60,130 nucleotides of DNA from SFWF01 sp045636705 (lineage in GTDB: Bacteria > Bacillota > Clostridia > Oscillospirales > Acutalibacteraceae), in contig JAZTYA010000029.1 of the NCBI GenBank assembly GCA_045636705.1, positions 1-60,130 on the forward strand, read 5' to 3'. Within the stretch, counting starts at the first letter, position 1. Each line of letters starts with the position of its first letter. The position numbers were made by a program, and so were the translations under genes. This document shows positions 8,293-16,573 of the stretch, piece after piece. The notes beneath the pieces are model-generated. The model had not been told where the DNA came from. It searched no databases and saw only the letters and a program-made list of their open reading frames with translations.

Positions 8293-8661
8293 ATGGCACG
8301 TATAGCCGGTGTTGATCTTCCGAATGAAAAAAGAGTTGAGATTGGTCTCACCTACATTTTCGGAATTGGTCTTACTACATCAAAGAAAATCCTTGCAGCA
8401 ACCGGAATCAACCCTGATATCCGCGTTAAGGATTTAAACGAAGACGATATTGCTAAGCTGCGTGAGTATATCGAGCATAACCTTCAGGTTGAAGGTGACC
8501 GCCGCAGAGCGATTGCTTTCGACATCAAGAGACTTATTGAAATTGGCAGTTTCCGCGGAACACGTCACAGAAAGGGCCTTCCCGTAAGAGGTCAGCGTTC
8601 CAAGACTAATGCCCGTACTCGCAAGGGCCCCAAGAAGACTATTGCGAATAAGAAGAAGTAA
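8293..8661 (+). CDS. rpsM: 30S ribosomal protein S13
   Basis: This 122-residue protein of the 30S head contacts L5 (bridge B1b) and the P-site tRNA through its C-terminal tail. MARIAGVDLPNEKRVEIGLTY and the basic tail with RTRKGPKKT are canonical. It opens the alpha-operon part rpsM-rpsK-rpsD-rpoA-rplQ. A GTGGAGG site precedes the start. Confidence 0.97.
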   Translation: MARIAGVDLPNEKRVEIGLTYIFGIGLTTSKKILAATGINPDIRVKDLNEDDIAKLREYIEHNLQVEGDRRRAIAFDIKRLIEIGSFRGTRHRKGLPVRGQRSKTNARTRKGPKKTIANKKK

Positions 8662-8679
8662 GTTGGGAGGAAGGATTTA

Positions 8680-9078
8680 ATGGCTACAAAGAAGACAGGC
8701 TCTGCTACACGCAGACGCCGCGAGAAAAAGAACATTGAGCGTGGAGCTGCTCATATCCAATCTACCTTTAACAACACAATCGTAACCATTACCGATACTC
8801 AGGGTAACGCTCTTTCATGGGCATCTGCCGGAGAACTCGGTTTCCGTGGTTCGAGAAAGTCCACTCCTTTCGCAGCACAGTCTGCAGCAGAAACTGCAGC
8901 AAAGGCAGCTATGGAGCACGGCCTCAAGACCGTTGAGGTATATGTAAAAGGTCCAGGTGCAGGACGTGAAGCTGCAATCCGCGCATTACAGTCCGCAGGA
9001 CTCGAGGTTAGCATGATTAAAGACGTTACCCCGATTCCTCACAATGGTTGCCGTCCTCCTAAGAGAAGACGCGTATAA
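8680..9078 (+). CDS. rpsK: 30S ribosomal protein S11
   Basis: S11 (132 residues) forms part of the 30S platform near the mRNA exit and Shine-Dalgarno helix. The family motif AHIQSTFNNTIVTITDTQGN and the C-terminus IPHNGCRPPKRRRV are clear. It follows rpsM after 18 bases with an AGGAAGG site. Confidence 0.97.
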   Translation: MATKKTGSATRRRREKKNIERGAAHIQSTFNNTIVTITDTQGNALSWASAGELGFRGSRKSTPFAAQSAAETAAKAAMEHGLKTVEVYVKGPGAGREAAIRALQSAGLEVSMIKDVTPIPHNGCRPPKRRRV

Positions 9079-9099
9079 TTTTAGTGGAGGTAAACAGAA

Positions 9100-9726
9100 A
9101 TGGCAAGATATACTGGAGCAGTATGCAGACAGTGCCGTCGTGAAGGACAGAAATTGTTCTTAAAGGGCGAGCGTTGTTATTCAGAAAAGTGCTCAATTGC
9201 AATCCGTAACTATGCCCCCGGTCAGCACGGACAAGGACGTAAGAAATCTTCAGAGTATGGATTACAGCTTCGTGCAAAGCAGAGAGCTAGAAGATTCTAT
9301 GGTGTTGCTGAGCATCAGTTCCGTCATTACTATGAAATGGCTGTTAAGAAGCAGGGCGTAACAGGTACAAACCTTCTCCGCATCCTTGAAAGCCGTCTTG
9401 ACAACGTAGTTTACAGAGCAGGTTTTGCTTCTTCTCGTGCAGAAGCTAGACAGCTCGTTGGCCACGGACATTTCGAGGTTGACGGTCATCGCGTAGACAT
9501 CGCTTCTTATCTCTTAAAGGCAGGCGAGGTTGTAACAGTTTGCGAAAAGGCAAGAGCAACCGATAAGTTCAAGGCAGTAGTAGAGGCTAACTCTGCAAGA
9601 CCTGTACCCGCTTGGCTTGAGGTAAATCGCGATAATTTCGAGGTTAAGGTAACAGTCCTTCCCGAGCGCGACCAGATTGAAGTTCCCGTTGAAGAGCAGC
9701 TCATCGTTGAATTCTACTCTAAGTAA
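9100..9726 (+). CDS. rpsD: 30S ribosomal protein S4, zinc (C+) type
   Basis: S4 nucleates 30S assembly and lines the mRNA entry tunnel. The 208-residue product has cysteines at 9, 12, 26 and 31 in its first 31 residues, the zinc-binding C+ variant. The S4 RNA-binding domain follows at about residues 98-160 (LESRLDNVVYRAGFASSRAEARQ in outline). It lies within the alpha operon, as in many clostridia, whereas B. subtilis rpsD is a separate, self-regulated gene. The 101-base gap after it holds a possible structured leader. Confidence 0.97.
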   Translation: MARYTGAVCRQCRREGQKLFLKGERCYSEKCSIAIRNYAPGQHGQGRKKSSEYGLQLRAKQRARRFYGVAEHQFRHYYEMAVKKQGVTGTNLLRILESRLDNVVYRAGFASSRAEARQLVGHGHFEVDGHRVDIASYLLKAGEVVTVCEKARATDKFKAVVEANSARPVPAWLEVNRDNFEVKVTVLPERDQIEVPVEEQLIVEFYSK

Positions 9727-9759
9727 TAGGAACTAGACGTTAACAAACAAAAAACAAAA

Positions 9760-9810
9760 GGGTCCTTATACCTACCGCACAGGCGGACTCTTCAAAATTT
9801 TAGCGTGCGG
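9760..9810 (+). promoter_or_regulatory. Possible pseudoknot leader in front of rpoA
   Basis: The 101-base gap between rpsD and rpoA is long for this operon. Two stems can be drawn. GGGTCC (9760-9765) pairs with GGACTC (9785-9790, one G-U pair), and CCGCAC (9775-9780) pairs with GTGCGG (9805-9810). The 5' arm of the second stem lies in the loop of the first and its 3' arm lies outside, so both together form a pseudoknot that ends 18 bases before the rpoA start. Control by S4 or another operon protein would fit alpha-operon precedent but is inference. Confidence 0.4.
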
Positions 9811-9827
9811 AGAAATGGAGCTTTTAA

Positions 9828-10778
9828 ATGATAGAGATTGAAAAGCCCAGAATTGAAACACTGGAGTTATCAGCAGACGGAACTTATGGTTGTTTTGTAA
9901 TGGAGCCTCTAGAGCGTGGTTACGCTACAACACTCGGAAACAGTCTTAGAAGGGTTCTTTTATCCACTCTTCCCGGCGCGGCAGTTACCTCGGTTAAAAT
10001 CGACGGTGTTGTTCACGAATTTACAACTGTTCCCGGTGTAAAAGAGGATGTAACCGAAATCATCCTCAACATCAAGGAGCTTATTGTTAAGCTTCATTCT
10101 GACAGTCAGAAAACCGTTTACATTGATGCTATTGGTCCTTGTGAAATCACAGGCGCATCAATCAAGGCTGATTCTGAGGTTGAGATTCTTAACCCTGACC
10201 AGCACATCGCAACTCTTGGCGATGGCGCTAAGCTCAGCATGGAATTAACCGTTGCTAAGGGTAGAGGTTACGTTCCCGCAGAGGAAAACAAGACCGCTAA
10301 CACTGCAATCGGCGTTATTCCGATAGATTCAATTTATATCCCTGTTGTAAAGTGCAAGCCCTCTGTTGATGATACCAGAGTAGGAAACGTTATTGATAAG
10401 GGACGTCTTACACTTGAAGTGTGGACCAACGGTTCAATAAGAGCAGATGAGGCAGTGTCTTTAGCAGCTAAAATCCTTATGGAACATTTAGAGCTTTTCC
10501 TAAATCTTTCCGAGGGTGTAAGTGCTAGTGAAAGCATTATGGCTGAAAAGGGAACAACTGAGAGAGAAAAGGTTCTTGATATGACTATCGAAGACCTCGA
10601 CCTTTCGGTACGTAGCTTCAACTGCTTAAAGCGTGCAGGAATCAATACCGTTGAGGACCTTACCAACAAGTCCGAAGAGGATATGATGAAGGTAAGAAAC
10701 CTCGGACGCAAGTCTTTAGAAGAGGTTATTGCTAAGCTTGCAAGCTTTGGCTTCACATTAAAGAAGGACAACGACTAA
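9828..10778 (+). CDS. rpoA: RNA polymerase alpha subunit
   Basis: The alpha subunit dimerises to scaffold the core enzyme and binds UP elements and activators. The 316-residue product has the N-terminal assembly domain (LERGYATTLGNSLRRVLLSTLPG, about residues 30-50), a linker near residue 235, and the C-terminal domain (VRNLGRKSLEEVIAKLASFG) that contacts DNA. It is preceded by the unusual leader region described separately and followed by rplQ. Confidence 0.97.
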   Translation: MIEIEKPRIETLELSADGTYGCFVMEPLERGYATTLGNSLRRVLLSTLPGAAVTSVKIDGVVHEFTTVPGVKEDVTEIILNIKELIVKLHSDSQKTVYIDAIGPCEITGASIKADSEVEILNPDQHIATLGDGAKLSMELTVAKGRGYVPAEENKTANTAIGVIPIDSIYIPVVKCKPSVDDTRVGNVIDKGRLTLEVWTNGSIRADEAVSLAAKILMEHLELFLNLSEGVSASESIMAEKGTTEREKVLDMTIEDLDLSVRSFNCLKRAGINTVEDLTNKSEEDMMKVRNLGRKSLEEVIAKLASFGFTLKKDND

Positions 10779-10784
10779 TAGGAA

Positions 10785-10802
10785 GGAGAGAAATTTCTCT
10801 CC
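10785..10802. repeat. Perfect 18-bp palindrome between rpoA and rplQ
   Basis: GGAGAGAAATTTCTCTCC is a perfect inverted repeat just after the rpoA stop. As DNA it could be a protein site; as RNA it gives only a short stem with a tight loop and no following T run, so it is not a terminator. A weaker pair, TTACC (10814-10818) with GGTAA (10837-10841), touches the rplQ ribosome binding site. A role in setting rpoA/rplQ ratios is conjecture. Confidence 0.4.
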
Positions 10803-10852
10803 ACCTATAGCGTTACCTTAAAAACAAATTTCACCGGTAAGGAGTGATATAA

Positions 10853-11194
10853 ATGCCCGGAACACGTAAACTCGGAAGAACGAGCGACCACAGAACCGCA
10901 ATGCTTCGCGCTATGGTTACATTCCTTTTAGAGAATGGTAAGATTGAGACAACCGTTACTCGTGCTAAGGAAGTTCGCTCTATGACTGAGAAATATATTA
11001 CACTCGCAAAAACTGACAGTTTAGCATCTAAGCGTCAGGCTATGGCGTTTATTACTAAGGAGGACGTTGTAAAGAAGCTTTACACCGAAATCGCTCCCAA
11101 GTATATGGATGTAGCAGGCGGATATTGCCGCATCATCAAGACAGGTCCCCGTCGCGGTGACGCTGCTGAGATGGCAATTATTGAGTTAGTATAA
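10853..11194 (+). CDS. rplQ: 50S ribosomal protein L17
   Basis: This 113-residue protein lies near the peptide exit tunnel. The start MPGTRKLGRTSDHRTAMLRAM and the C-terminal RRGDAAEMAIIELV are the family pattern. It is the last gene of the ribosomal superoperon. A 20-bp-stem terminator follows 13 bases after the stop. Confidence 0.97.
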   Translation: MPGTRKLGRTSDHRTAMLRAMVTFLLENGKIETTVTRAKEVRSMTEKYITLAKTDSLASKRQAMAFITKEDVVKKLYTEIAPKYMDVAGGYCRIIKTGPRRGDAAEMAIIELV

Positions 11195-11207
11195 TATATT
11201 AAAGTGG

Positions 11208-11271
11208 TTTTAATCCTCACATCGAAAGGTAGCAGATAACCTGCCTTTTGATGCGGGGATTAAATTTTTTA
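11208..11271 (+). terminator. Strong intrinsic terminator closing the ribosomal superoperon
   Basis: The arms starting TTTAATCC (11208) and ending GGATTAAA (11264) form a stem of about 21 positions with a few G-U pairs and one mismatch, capped by a small GCAG/CTGC hairpin. TTTTTT follows at 11265-11270. Position after rplQ and the T run make it a convincing Rho-independent terminator. Confidence 0.9.
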
Positions 11272-11284
11272 TACGACTTAAACA

Positions 11285-11560
11285 TAAGCAAACACGAATA
11301 ATCCGAACCTGCCTAAAACGGCATTCTTTCGGCACTTTTCGGTTTGTCATCACCCGTAGGCGTTAGCCTGTCGGATTCTTCCGCACCAAAAATCACTCGA
11401 AATTCTGCCCGTTTTAGGTCGAAGAATTTTAAAGAGTTGAATTTTTGGCTGTGCGAGGCACAAAACGCAGTTAATCCTGACGGATTAACGAGTATTTTAA
11501 CATAAGCAAAGACGAAAATCGAGCCTTTAAAATCAGGTTCGGATTATTCGTGTTTGCTTA
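11285..11560. repeat. 276-bp palindromic element with nested, competing inverted repeats
   Basis: Perfect 27-bp inverted arms lie at 11285-11311 and 11534-11560. Inside are a perfect 10-bp inverted pair (11312-11321 with 11409-11418), a hairpin pairing 11382-11393 with 11441-11455, a GTTAATCC/GGATTAAC hairpin (11470-11489), and an AGGC/GCCT hairpin (11358-11369). A degenerate direct copy of the left arm (11503-11526) can also pair with the right arm, so two folds compete. No protein is encoded. It could be a MITE-like non-autonomous element or a long structured RNA. It occupies the gap between the rplQ terminator and the promoter at 11574. Confidence 0.75.
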
Positions 11561-11573
11561 AAGGTCTATAGGC

Positions 11574-11602
11574 TTGAAAATTTTTTAAAAATAGTGTATA
11601 AT
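11574..11602 (+). promoter_or_regulatory. Sigma-A promoter for the 11638 gene and trmL
   Basis: TTGAAA (11574-11579) and TATAAT (11597-11602) are separated by 17 bases. The expected start of transcription near 11609 gives a leader of about 29 bases containing the AAGGAG site of the downstream gene. Confidence 0.85.
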
Positions 11603-11637
11603 AATTAGGTTAAAGTCTAAGTGTAAGGAGTGCTATT

Positions 11638-12249
11638 ATGAAGATAGACGGCGTTTTACTTAAAAAGACCGAAGAATACAGACTTAAGAACGGAATTTAC
11701 GTTACTGATGAAAAATCAAAAGTTTACGTTGGCTTTAAGCTTGCCGCAACCTTTTCGCTTGTTTGGGTTGTTGCGACAAATATTCTTATAATCCTTTCTT
11801 TCTTGTATTTTTATTTTGACGGAAACGCAAAAGGAGACCTTGCAACACCCATCGTGGTAGGCGCAATAACCACCGCTATAATAACGGGATTTTTCTTCTC
11901 GATGTTTGGCAAGCATTATATAGGCGCCCCTGTGGTTGCAATTTCGGATTTTGTCGCCTTTTTACTCTTTATGCACCTTCAAACCGACGTTGCAAACTCC
12001 TATGAAATAGGTCTTCAGGAATCCTTCTATTACAGACACGCGATTCCTCTTGTTTTGCTTACTATCTGCATAATTTCGTTGGCATATATTGGCATTCGCG
12101 CAAAGCTTCAGTTAAAACGTGATGCAAAGGTGGTTATAGCCAAAATGTATGCAACCCTTAAGGATAAAACTCCCGATTTTTCGGAGGAAGTTTGGCATCA
12201 ATATTTAGAAAGTGTGGGAATTCCTGCAAGATTGGCAGATAAATTATAA
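11638..12249 (+). CDS. Uncharacterised four-helix membrane protein
   Basis: I do not recognise this 203-residue protein. It has a short polar N-terminus, then four hydrophobic stretches at about residues 36-58, 65-90, 95-118 and 133-155, and a basic C-terminal tail of about 45 residues ending ESVGIPARLADKL. It has its own promoter and an AAGGAG site. Its stop overlaps the trmL start by one base (TAATGG), so the two are co-translated, but this need not mean related function. It lies directly beside the 276-bp palindromic element. Confidence 0.8.
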   Translation: MKIDGVLLKKTEEYRLKNGIYVTDEKSKVYVGFKLAATFSLVWVVATNILIILSFLYFYFDGNAKGDLATPIVVGAITTAIITGFFFSMFGKHYIGAPVVAISDFVAFLLFMHLQTDVANSYEIGLQESFYYRHAIPLVLLTICIISLAYIGIRAKLQLKRDAKVVIAKMYATLKDKTPDFSEEVWHQYLESVGIPARLADKL

Positions 12250-12743
12250 TGGCAGTACTTAATATAGTTATGGTTGAGCCGGAAATTCCGCAAAACACGG
12301 GAAACGTGGCTCGCACCTGCGCTGCAACCGGCGCAAGACTTCATTTAGTCGGCCCTATGGGGTTTACTATTGATGATAAAAAACTAAAAAGAGCAGGGCT
12401 CGATTATTGGGATTTGCTCGATATTACCTTTTATGATTCGCTTGAAGAGTTTTTGGAGAAAACGGACGGAGAATACTTCTTTTTCACAACAAAAGCCCTT
12501 CATACACACACGGAAGTGGAGTACCCCGACAACGCGTATCTCTTTTTCGGCAAGGAAACAAAGGGGCTTCCCGAAGAACTTTTGCTAAAGCATCCTGACA
12601 GGTGTGTAAGAATACCGATGGTGAGCGATGCTCGCAGTTTAAATCTATCAAACTCGGTTGCAATCGGGGTTTATGAGGTTCTTCGTCAGTGGGACTACCC
12701 GAGCCTTCAAAACTTCGGACAGTTGCACAATTATAAGTGGTAA
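12249..12743 (+). CDS. trmL: tRNA (cytidine(34)-2'-O)-methyltransferase
   Basis: TrmL is a knotted SPOUT enzyme that 2'-O-methylates the wobble base of certain leucine tRNAs using S-adenosylmethionine. The 164-residue length is typical. Motif 1 (EPEIPQNTGNVARTCAATG), motif 2 (LFFGKETKGLPEEL) and motif 3 (IPMVSDARSLNLSNSVAIG) that form the trefoil knot are all present. It overlaps the upstream membrane protein by one base. Confidence 0.93.
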   Translation: MAVLNIVMVEPEIPQNTGNVARTCAATGARLHLVGPMGFTIDDKKLKRAGLDYWDLLDITFYDSLEEFLEKTDGEYFFFTTKALHTHTEVEYPDNAYLFFGKETKGLPEELLLKHPDRCVRIPMVSDARSLNLSNSVAIGVYEVLRQWDYPSLQNFGQLHNYKW

Positions 12744-12771
12744 TTTTACAAAATTTTCGCACAAATACCTC

Positions 12772-12800
12772 TTGCAAAAGTGGGCTTAATTGTGTAAAAT
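12772..12800 (+). promoter_or_regulatory. Promoter of the pgk-tpiA-gpmI operon
   Basis: TTGCAA (12772-12777) and TAAAAT (12795-12800) are spaced by 17 bases, about 50 bases before the pgk start. No CggR-type operator was recognised. Confidence 0.75.
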
Positions 12801-12849
12801 ATATTTTAGAATGTTTATTTTTTAACAATCTTTCGAAAGGATGAATAAA

Positions 12850-14061
12850 ATGACTGCACTAAACAAAAAAACAGTAGATGACATTAACGTTAAGGGCAAG
12901 CGCGTGCTCGTTCGTTGCGATTTTAACGTGCCTTTAAAGGCTGGCGTTATTACCGACGAAAACAGAATCGTTGCTGCTCTTCCCACAATTAAAAAGCTAA
13001 TTGCCGACGGCGGCAAGGTTATCCTTTGCTCACACTTAGGTAAGCCTAAGGGCGAACCCAAGCCTGAGTTATCACTAGCACCTGTTGCTGCTCGTCTTTC
13101 TGAGCATTTAGGCAAAGAGGTTGTTTTTGCGGCTGACGATAACGTAGTTGGCGAGAACGCAAAGGCAGCAGTTGCAGCTATGAAGGACGGAGACGTTGTT
13201 CTCCTCCAGAACACTCGTTATCGCGCAGAGGAAACCAAGAACGGCGCAGCTTTTTCTGAAGAGCTCGGTTCTTTAGCAGACGTTTTTGTAAACGATGCTT
13301 TCGGTGCTGCTCACAGAGCACACTGCTCAACCGTTGGTGTTGTTGATTTCGTAGAAGAGGCTGCAGTAGGCTACCTCATTCAAAAGGAACTTAAGTATTT
13401 AGGCAACGCAGTTGAAGAGCCTGAGCGTCCCTTCGTTTGCATCTTAGGTGGTGCAAAGGTTGCCGATAAGCTTACCGTTATTGAGAACCTCTTAAACAAG
13501 GCAGACACACTTATTATCGGTGGTGGTATGTCCTATACCTTCGCAGTAGCACAAGGTAAGACCGTTGGTACTTCTCTTGTTGACCTTGAAAAGGTTGATT
13601 ACTGCAAGGAGATGCTTAAAAAGGCTGAGGAGAAGGGCGTTAAGATTCTTCTTCCTGTTGACACAATGATTACAAAGGATTTCCCGAATCCTATCGATGC
13701 TCCCGTTGAGGCTAAATGTGTTAAGGTTGGCGAGATTCCTGACGATATGATGGGTCTTGACATCGGTACTGAATCTGCTTTAGCATTCGCAGAGGAAGTT
13801 AAGAACGCAAAGACTGTTGTTTGGAACGGACCTATGGGCGTTTTCGAGAACCCTGTTTTCGCTAACGGAACCCTTTCTGTTGCAAAGGCTTTAGCTGAGA
13901 CCGATGCTACTACAATTATCGGCGGCGGCGACTCTGCAGCAGCTGTAAACAATTTAGGCTTCGGCGATAAGATGAGCCACATTTCTACCGGCGGCGGCGC
14001 TTCTCTTGAATTCCTTGAGGGCAAAGAACTTCCCGGTATTGCTGCAATGGACAACAAATAA
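12850..14061 (+). CDS. pgk: Phosphoglycerate kinase
   Basis: This enzyme makes ATP and 3-phosphoglycerate from 1,3-bisphosphoglycerate and ADP. The 403-residue product has the signature KRVLVRCDFNVPL near the N-terminus, the substrate motif SHLGKPKGEP, and the nucleotide-binding GGGDSAAAVNNLG near the C-terminus. I chose the ATG at 12850 because GAAAGG (12835-12840) is 9 bases ahead. An ATG at 12841 abuts that site and would be poorly placed. It starts a three-gene glycolytic operon. Confidence 0.95.
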   Translation: MTALNKKTVDDINVKGKRVLVRCDFNVPLKAGVITDENRIVAALPTIKKLIADGGKVILCSHLGKPKGEPKPELSLAPVAARLSEHLGKEVVFAADDNVVGENAKAAVAAMKDGDVVLLQNTRYRAEETKNGAAFSEELGSLADVFVNDAFGAAHRAHCSTVGVVDFVEEAAVGYLIQKELKYLGNAVEEPERPFVCILGGAKVADKLTVIENLLNKADTLIIGGGMSYTFAVAQGKTVGTSLVDLEKVDYCKEMLKKAEEKGVKILLPVDTMITKDFPNPIDAPVEAKCVKVGEIPDDMMGLDIGTESALAFAEEVKNAKTVVWNGPMGVFENPVFANGTLSVAKALAETDATTIIGGGDSAAAVNNLGFGDKMSHISTGGGASLEFLEGKELPGIAAMDNK

Positions 14062-14070
14062 TAAATTATT

Positions 14071-14094
14071 AAGCACGGCATCCTTGCCGTGCTT
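14071..14094 (+). other. Perfect 10-bp hairpin between pgk and tpiA
   Basis: AAGCACGGCA and TGCCGTGCTT flank a TCCT loop. There is no T run afterwards (GATTTAAG), so it is more likely an mRNA stability or processing element, or a partial terminator, than a full stop to transcription. It sits between the first two glycolytic genes. Confidence 0.6.
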
Positions 14095-14119
14095 GATTTA
14101 AGTTAAAGGAGAAAATAAA

Positions 14120-14887
14120 ATGAATAAGCTTACAAGAAAAGCAGTTATCGCAGGCAACTGGAAAATGAACAAAACTCCTGCAGAAACTACTGCTCTTATT
14201 AACGAGATGAAGCCCTTAGTTGCAGGCGCAGACTGTGAAGTAGTACTTTGCGTACCCTTCGTTGACATCGCAGCAGCAGTTGAAGCTGCAAAGGGCTCTA
14301 ACATTAAAATCGGTGCAGAAAACTGTCACTTTAAGGATAGCGGCGCTTACACCGGCGAAGTTTCTGCAAATATGCTTAAAGAGTGCGACGTTGAATACGT
14401 TGTTATCGGACACTCAGAGCGCAGACAGTACTTCGGCGAGACCGACCAGACAGTTAACCTTCGCACGTTAGCTGCATTAAAGGCAGGCTTAAAGCCTATC
14501 GTTTGCGTTGGCGAAACTTTAGAGCAAAGAGAACTCGGCTACACCGAAACTCTTTTAAAGTTCCAGACCAAAATGGCCCTTACAAACGTAACTGCTGATG
14601 AGCTTAAAAATGTAATCATCGCTTACGAGCCTGTTTGGGCTATCGGCACAGGCGTTACCGCTACAGCTGACCAGGCAGACGAGGGCAACGGCTTTGTTCG
14701 TGAGGCTATCGCAGAGGTTTACGGCAAGGACGTTGCAGAAACTGTTACCGTTCAGTACGGTGGCTCCATGAACGCTAAGAATGCAGACGAGCTCGTAGCA
14801 AAGGTAAACGTTGACGGTGGACTTATCGGTGGCGCTTCTCTTAAAGCAGAGGACTTCAGCATCATCGTAAAGGCTGCAAGCAAATAA
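14120..14887 (+). CDS. tpiA: Triosephosphate isomerase
   Basis: This TIM-barrel enzyme interconverts dihydroxyacetone phosphate and glyceraldehyde 3-phosphate. In the 255-residue product the catalytic Lys is in AGNWKMN, the His in VIGHSERRQYFGE, and the Glu in the signature IIAYEPVWAIGTG. The phosphate-gripping loop QYGGSMN is also clear. It lies 58 bases after pgk, separated by a hairpin, and 18 bases before gpmI. Confidence 0.97.
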   Translation: MNKLTRKAVIAGNWKMNKTPAETTALINEMKPLVAGADCEVVLCVPFVDIAAAVEAAKGSNIKIGAENCHFKDSGAYTGEVSANMLKECDVEYVVIGHSERRQYFGETDQTVNLRTLAALKAGLKPIVCVGETLEQRELGYTETLLKFQTKMALTNVTADELKNVIIAYEPVWAIGTGVTATADQADEGNGFVREAIAEVYGKDVAETVTVQYGGSMNAKNADELVAKVNVDGGLIGGASLKAEDFSIIVKAASK

Positions 14888-14905
14888 ATTTTTAAGGTGA
14901 CGTAG

Positions 14906-16438
14906 ATGAAAAAACCTTTAGTTTTAACAATAATGGACGGCTTTGGTATAAACGATAACGTAGAGGTTAATGCGATTGCCAAGGCAAAGACTCCTGAACT
15001 TGATAAACTCTTTGCAGAGTGGCCAACCACCTCTATCGGCGCTTCGGGTATGGACGTAGGTCTCCCTGACGGACAGATGGGCAACTCAGAGGTTGGTCAC
15101 ACCAACATCGGCGCAGGCCGTGTTGTTTATCAGGAACTTACTCGTATTACAAAGTCGGCTATGGACGGCGATATGAAGCAGAACGAGGCTTTATGCGCTG
15201 CTATTGACAACGTAAAAAAGAAGGGCTCTGCGCTTCACTTTATGGGTCTTTTATCCGATGGTGGTGTTCACAGCCATATCGAGCATTTATATGCTTTGGT
15301 TGAGATGGCAAGAGATGCAGGCGTTAAGGAAATTTATGTTCACGCGCTACTTGATGGCCGTGACGTTCCTCCTTCCTCTGCAGCAGATTTTATTGCTGCT
15401 GCAAACAAGAAATTTGCAGAACTTGGCGCCGGCAAAATCGCAACAGTTATGGGTCGTTTTTATGGAATGGATAGAGATAACCGTTGGGATAGAGTTAAGA
15501 AGGCTTATGATGCGCTCGTTTTAGGCGAGGGCATTGTTACCGATGATGCTGAGGCTGCAGTTCGCAAGTCCTACGAAACAGTTGACGAAGACGGCAAGAA
15601 CCTTACCGACGAGTTCGTGCTTCCAACAGTTGTAGAAGGCACCAAGAGAATTGCTTCAGGCGATAGCGTTGTCTTCTTCAACTTCCGTCCTGACCGCGCT
15701 CGCGAGATTACAAGAACCTTTGTTGACCCTGCTTTTGACGGATTCGAAAGAAAGGGCGGAAAGCTCGACTTAACCTACGTTTGTATGACACAGTATGACG
15801 CTTCTATGCCCAACGTAATGGTTGCATACAAGCCTCAGACTCTTGAAAATACTTTAGGCGAATATCTTTCAAACAAGGGACTTACTCAGCTTCGTATTGC
15901 CGAGACCGAGAAGTATGCTCACGTAACCTTCTTCTTCAACGGCGGCGTTGAAAAACAGTATGAAGGCGAAGACAGAATTCTTGTTAACTCACCTAAGGTT
16001 GCAACCTACGATATGCAACCCGAAATGAGCGCCGTTCCGGTTTGCGATAAGGTAGTTGAAGCAATACTTTCTAAAAAGTACGACGTTGTAATCCTTAACT
16101 TTGCTAACTGTGACATGGTAGGCCACACAGGCGTTTTCTCTGCGGCAGTAACCGCAGTTGAAACTGTTGACTACTGTGTAGGCAGAGTAGCTCGTGCAAC
16201 CTTAGAGGCAGGCGGCACTATGCTTTTAACCGCCGACCACGGAAATGCAGACTGCATGGTTGATACCGACGGCTCACCCTTTACAGCGCACACAACAAAT
16301 CTTGTTCCTTTTGCCGTTATCGGTAAAGAGTGTGAACTCCGTGAAGGTGGAAAGCTTTGCGATATCGCTCCTACAATGCTTAAGCTTTTAGGCGTAGAAG
16401 TACCGAAAGAGATGACCGGCGAAAGCTTAATTAAATAA
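14906..16438 (+). CDS. gpmI: 2,3-bisphosphoglycerate-independent phosphoglycerate mutase
   Basis: This Mn-dependent enzyme converts 3- to 2-phosphoglycerate through a phosphoserine. The 510-residue length is standard. LTIMDGFGIN supplies a metal Asp, PDGQMGNSEVGHTNIGAGR holds the catalytic Ser, and FANCDMVGHTG and LTADHGNAD supply further metal ligands. It ends the pgk-tpiA-gpmI operon; neither gap nor eno is in this window. A strong terminator follows. Confidence 0.97.
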   Translation: MKKPLVLTIMDGFGINDNVEVNAIAKAKTPELDKLFAEWPTTSIGASGMDVGLPDGQMGNSEVGHTNIGAGRVVYQELTRITKSAMDGDMKQNEALCAAIDNVKKKGSALHFMGLLSDGGVHSHIEHLYALVEMARDAGVKEIYVHALLDGRDVPPSSAADFIAAANKKFAELGAGKIATVMGRFYGMDRDNRWDRVKKAYDALVLGEGIVTDDAEAAVRKSYETVDEDGKNLTDEFVLPTVVEGTKRIASGDSVVFFNFRPDRAREITRTFVDPAFDGFERKGGKLDLTYVCMTQYDASMPNVMVAYKPQTLENTLGEYLSNKGLTQLRIAETEKYAHVTFFFNGGVEKQYEGEDRILVNSPKVATYDMQPEMSAVPVCDKVVEAILSKKYDVVILNFANCDMVGHTGVFSAAVTAVETVDYCVGRVARATLEAGGTMLLTADHGNADCMVDTDGSPFTAHTTNLVPFAVIGKECELREGGKLCDIAPTMLKLLGVEVPKEMTGESLIK

Positions 16439-16443
16439 TATTT

Positions 16444-16490
16444 AAAAGACCGCAGTAGTTGTTATAAGGGCAAATACGCGGTCTTTTTTT
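16444..16490 (+). terminator. Terminator after gpmI
   Basis: AAAAGACCGC (16444-16453) pairs with GCGGTCTTTT (16478-16487) around a 24-base loop, and the T run continues to 16490. Confidence 0.88.
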
Positions 16491-16503
16491 GTTTATAAAA
16501 CTC

Positions 16504-16532
16504 TTTATTTTTAAGATAGTTTATGTTATAAT
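16504..16532 (+). promoter_or_regulatory. Extended -10 promoter for the lipoprotein/two-component operon
   Basis: TGTTATAATT at 16524-16533 is an extended -10 (TGn before TATAAT at 16527-16532). The -35 at 16504 (TTTATT) is weak at 17-base spacing, as is normal for this promoter class. It is about 40 bases from the gene at 16574. Confidence 0.65.
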
Positions 16533-16573
16533 TATAGTGTGTAAATATTTTTGTTGAAAGGTGGAAAAGAGAT

